NCBI GenBank assembly: GCA_031552995.1 | Contig: JAVBMB010000013.1 | Location: 1 to 23,970, forward strand | DNA from: JAVBMB01 sp031552995 | GTDB lineage: Bacteria > Bacillota > Clostridia > Oscillospirales > Butyricicoccaceae | DNA length: 23,970 bases | Reading direction: 5' to 3' | Shown: piece by piece, positions 23,032-23,970 of the stretch | How positions within the stretch are numbered: position 1 is the stretch's first letter | How the letters are laid out: each line of letters begins with the position of its first letter | Made by a program: the position numbers and the translations under genes | The notes under the pieces: generated by a model | The model's database searches: none | Told to the model about the DNA's origin: nothing | The model's input: only the letters and a program-made list of their open reading frames with translations

Positions 23032-23060
23032 AGTATATGCCGTCTGTTTTCAAATGTCAA
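23032..23060 (-). promoter_or_regulatory. SigA promoter of the thrS T-box transcript
   Basis: On the minus strand a perfect TTGACA (23060-23055) is separated by exactly 17 bases from TATACT (23037-23032). It is the strongest promoter in the window; transcription should start near 23025, just before T-box stem I. Confidence 0.92.
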
Positions 23061-23106
23061 GCGGTAAATGCCGGTTGATATATTATTCTGCAGCGAAACC
23101 GGTTTT

Positions 23107-23829
23107 TTATTCGGCGGCTAGCTCCAGCGCGGATTCGGCTGTCTCGTGCTTGTCCGCATGGCGCGCAACAAGGCCGCTGTCATAGCGCATAAACGCGCCA
23201 AGCCGCGCGCCGAACAGCCTCAGCATCAGCGCAATAACAGGGCTTACAAGCACGGCGGCCATTACAGTGCCGATGCCGACGCTTTTTAACTCGTGCGTGA
23301 ATATCAGCGATATCGCGGCCGATATCGCCGCCATTGCGCAGTCCGTCACCAGCTTGACCTTGGTAAACGGGAGGTTGAGTTTTTTACTCAACGCGGAGGA
23401 CAGCCCTTCGGCCGACATCGGCACAAGCCCGGCGGACATGTAAATAAATATGCCGGTGCCGACGAGAAACACGCCGATTGCGCTGACTGTCAGCTTGGCC
23501 GGCAGCGCAGCCGGCTGAGGGAAGACCGTCAGCAGCCGCCCCGCGACGCTGACAAACGAACCGAACAATATCGACGCCGGAACCTGAAGCAGCTGCACCG
23601 GGCTGAAGTCCCTGCCCAGCACAAGAGCCTGCACGCCGACAAGCAGCGAGAACACTATGGCCGAGCATATGCCGTTGTCGATGCCGGATGTCAAGCTGAC
23701 GGCATACGGCACCGAGCTGTTGGCCGAAACGCCAAGGCCGGAATATATCGAAGTGGACACGCCGAGCGCCAGCACAAAAACACCGATGCAGTATACAAGC
23801 ACCCGGCGGAATGCCGAGGGTTTATTCAT
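23107..23829 (-). CDS. YczE/YitT-type integral membrane protein
   Basis: This 240-residue protein is mostly hydrophobic, with five or six membrane helices (near 9-30, 52-71, 79-103, 113-131, 160-178 and 185-205). A polar C-terminal tail (HADKHETAESALELAAE) is probably cytoplasmic. The ALGVSTSIYSGLGVSANSS stretch near the N-terminus and the later helix pair resemble the YczE/YyaS/YitT group, whose function is unproven; a transport role is often supposed. The ATG at 23829 overlaps the stop of the upstream gene as ATGA. That gene looks like an acetamidase/formamidase, so the two are translationally coupled. The pairing hints at transport or handling of amides or related small molecules, but this is inference. 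No convincing terminator follows the stop; the next feature is the thrS promoter, 47 bases on. Confidence 0.85.
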   Translation of the reverse strand: MNKPSAFRRVLVYCIGVFVLALGVSTSIYSGLGVSANSSVPYAVSLTSGIDNGICSAIVFSLLVGVQALVLGRDFSPVQLLQVPASILFGSFVSVAGRLLTVFPQPAALPAKLTVSAIGVFLVGTGIFIYMSAGLVPMSAEGLSSALSKKLNLPFTKVKLVTDCAMAAISAAISLIFTHELKSVGIGTVMAAVLVSPVIALMLRLFGARLGAFMRYDSGLVARHADKHETAESALELAAE

Positions 23830-23970
23830 GGCAGCTTTGCCCCGCAGCGAGATATGATGCTCTCGTCAATTTCCATGCGGACGGTAAGAAGCGGGTCGAC
23901 AATCTGGCAGATGGAGAGATCGCCGGTCAGCGACAGCAGACGCGCCGCGTCATACTCGTCCATCGGGGTT
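23826..23970 (-). CDS. Probable acetamidase/formamidase, C-terminal end only
   Basis: The minus-strand frame is open at the right window edge and ends with TGA at 23828-23826, giving 47 visible residues. They read MDEYDAARLLSLTGDLSICQ, then IVDPLLTVRMEI, and end GAKLP. A stretch of D/E-A-x-x-L-L-S-L-x-G-D-L-x-I-x-Q-V-V-D-P followed by a short tail is typical of the C-terminus of acetamidase/formamidase (FmdA/AmdA) enzymes, which hydrolyse short amides to ammonia and the acid. The 4-bp ATGA overlap with the downstream membrane protein gene shows they belong to one operon. The catalytic core lies outside the window. The identification rests on a short stretch recalled from the family, so it needs the flanking sequence. 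Confidence 0.65.
   Translation of the reverse strand, partial: TPMDEYDAARLLSLTGDLSICQIVDPLLTVRMEIDESIISRCGAKLP

Noticed and set aside
23072..23102. CCGGTT/AACCGG inverted repeat followed by Ts on the plus strand
   Set aside because: The stem is 6 bp with a 19-base loop, and no plus-strand gene ends there; the Ts overlap the stop region of the YczE-like gene.
1..23970. Mobile elements, phage genes, CRISPR arrays, toxin-antitoxin or defence systems
   Set aside because: No transposase, integrase, terminal inverted repeats with target duplications, regularly spaced repeats or known defence domains were seen in any supported gene.

Overview
The window looks like chromosomal DNA of a GC-rich, uncultured Clostridia-type Firmicute (Bacillota), with a gut or anaerobic lineage likely. 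The evidence is a CtsR-controlled clpC operon with a textbook CtsR operator, a thrS gene behind a T-box riboswitch, strong GGAGG-type ribosome binding sites, frequent GTG/TTG starts, SigA-like promoters and intrinsic terminators. A butyrate kinase fragment lies at the left edge. No insertion sequence, phage gene, CRISPR array, rRNA or tRNA was found.

Layout, left to right. Bases 1-1966 (minus) hold two tandem class-C beta-lactamase-like serine hydrolase genes. The downstream copy is cut at the left edge, where it runs head-on into a plus-strand butyrate kinase fragment (junction near 83-112). Bases 1967-2445 are non-coding: AT-rich near the hydrolase genes, then a cluster of hairpins ending in a minus-strand terminator. 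Next come an AlkZ/YcaQ-like winged-helix protein without the usual QxQ/QxD motif (2446-3444) and the stress operon ctsR-mcsA-clpC (6934 down to 3666). That operon has its own promoter and operator but no mcsB.

Bases 7199-12126 (plus) form a tight operon: DUF1801 protein, MoxR AAA+ ATPase, DUF58 protein and a membrane transglutaminase-like protein. This is a widespread cell-envelope module of poorly known function. It ends in a hairpin that may be an attenuator in front of mtnN (MTA/SAH nucleosidase, 12218-12907). A small two-helix membrane protein follows (13047-13241). On the minus strand an overlapping pair encodes a cyclic-nucleotide-binding/DUF2225 fusion protein and a sirtuin (15495 down to 13299). 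A divergent promoter pair then drives an M20 amidohydrolase (15710-17077), followed by a large hybrid sensor histidine kinase with two receiver domains (17125-20625).

The right end is minus strand: thrS (22673-20778) with a full T-box leader and near-consensus promoter, a YczE/YitT-type membrane protein (23829-23107), and the C-terminal end of a probable acetamidase/formamidase that overlaps it by 4 bp and runs off the window.

Most of the window is recognisable housekeeping and regulatory content. I did not find a clearly new multi-gene system. The most unusual points are the buk/beta-lactamase junction, the mcsB-less Clp operon, the hairpin cluster at 2186-2392, the possible attenuator before mtnN, and the CNB-DUF2225/sirtuin pair.
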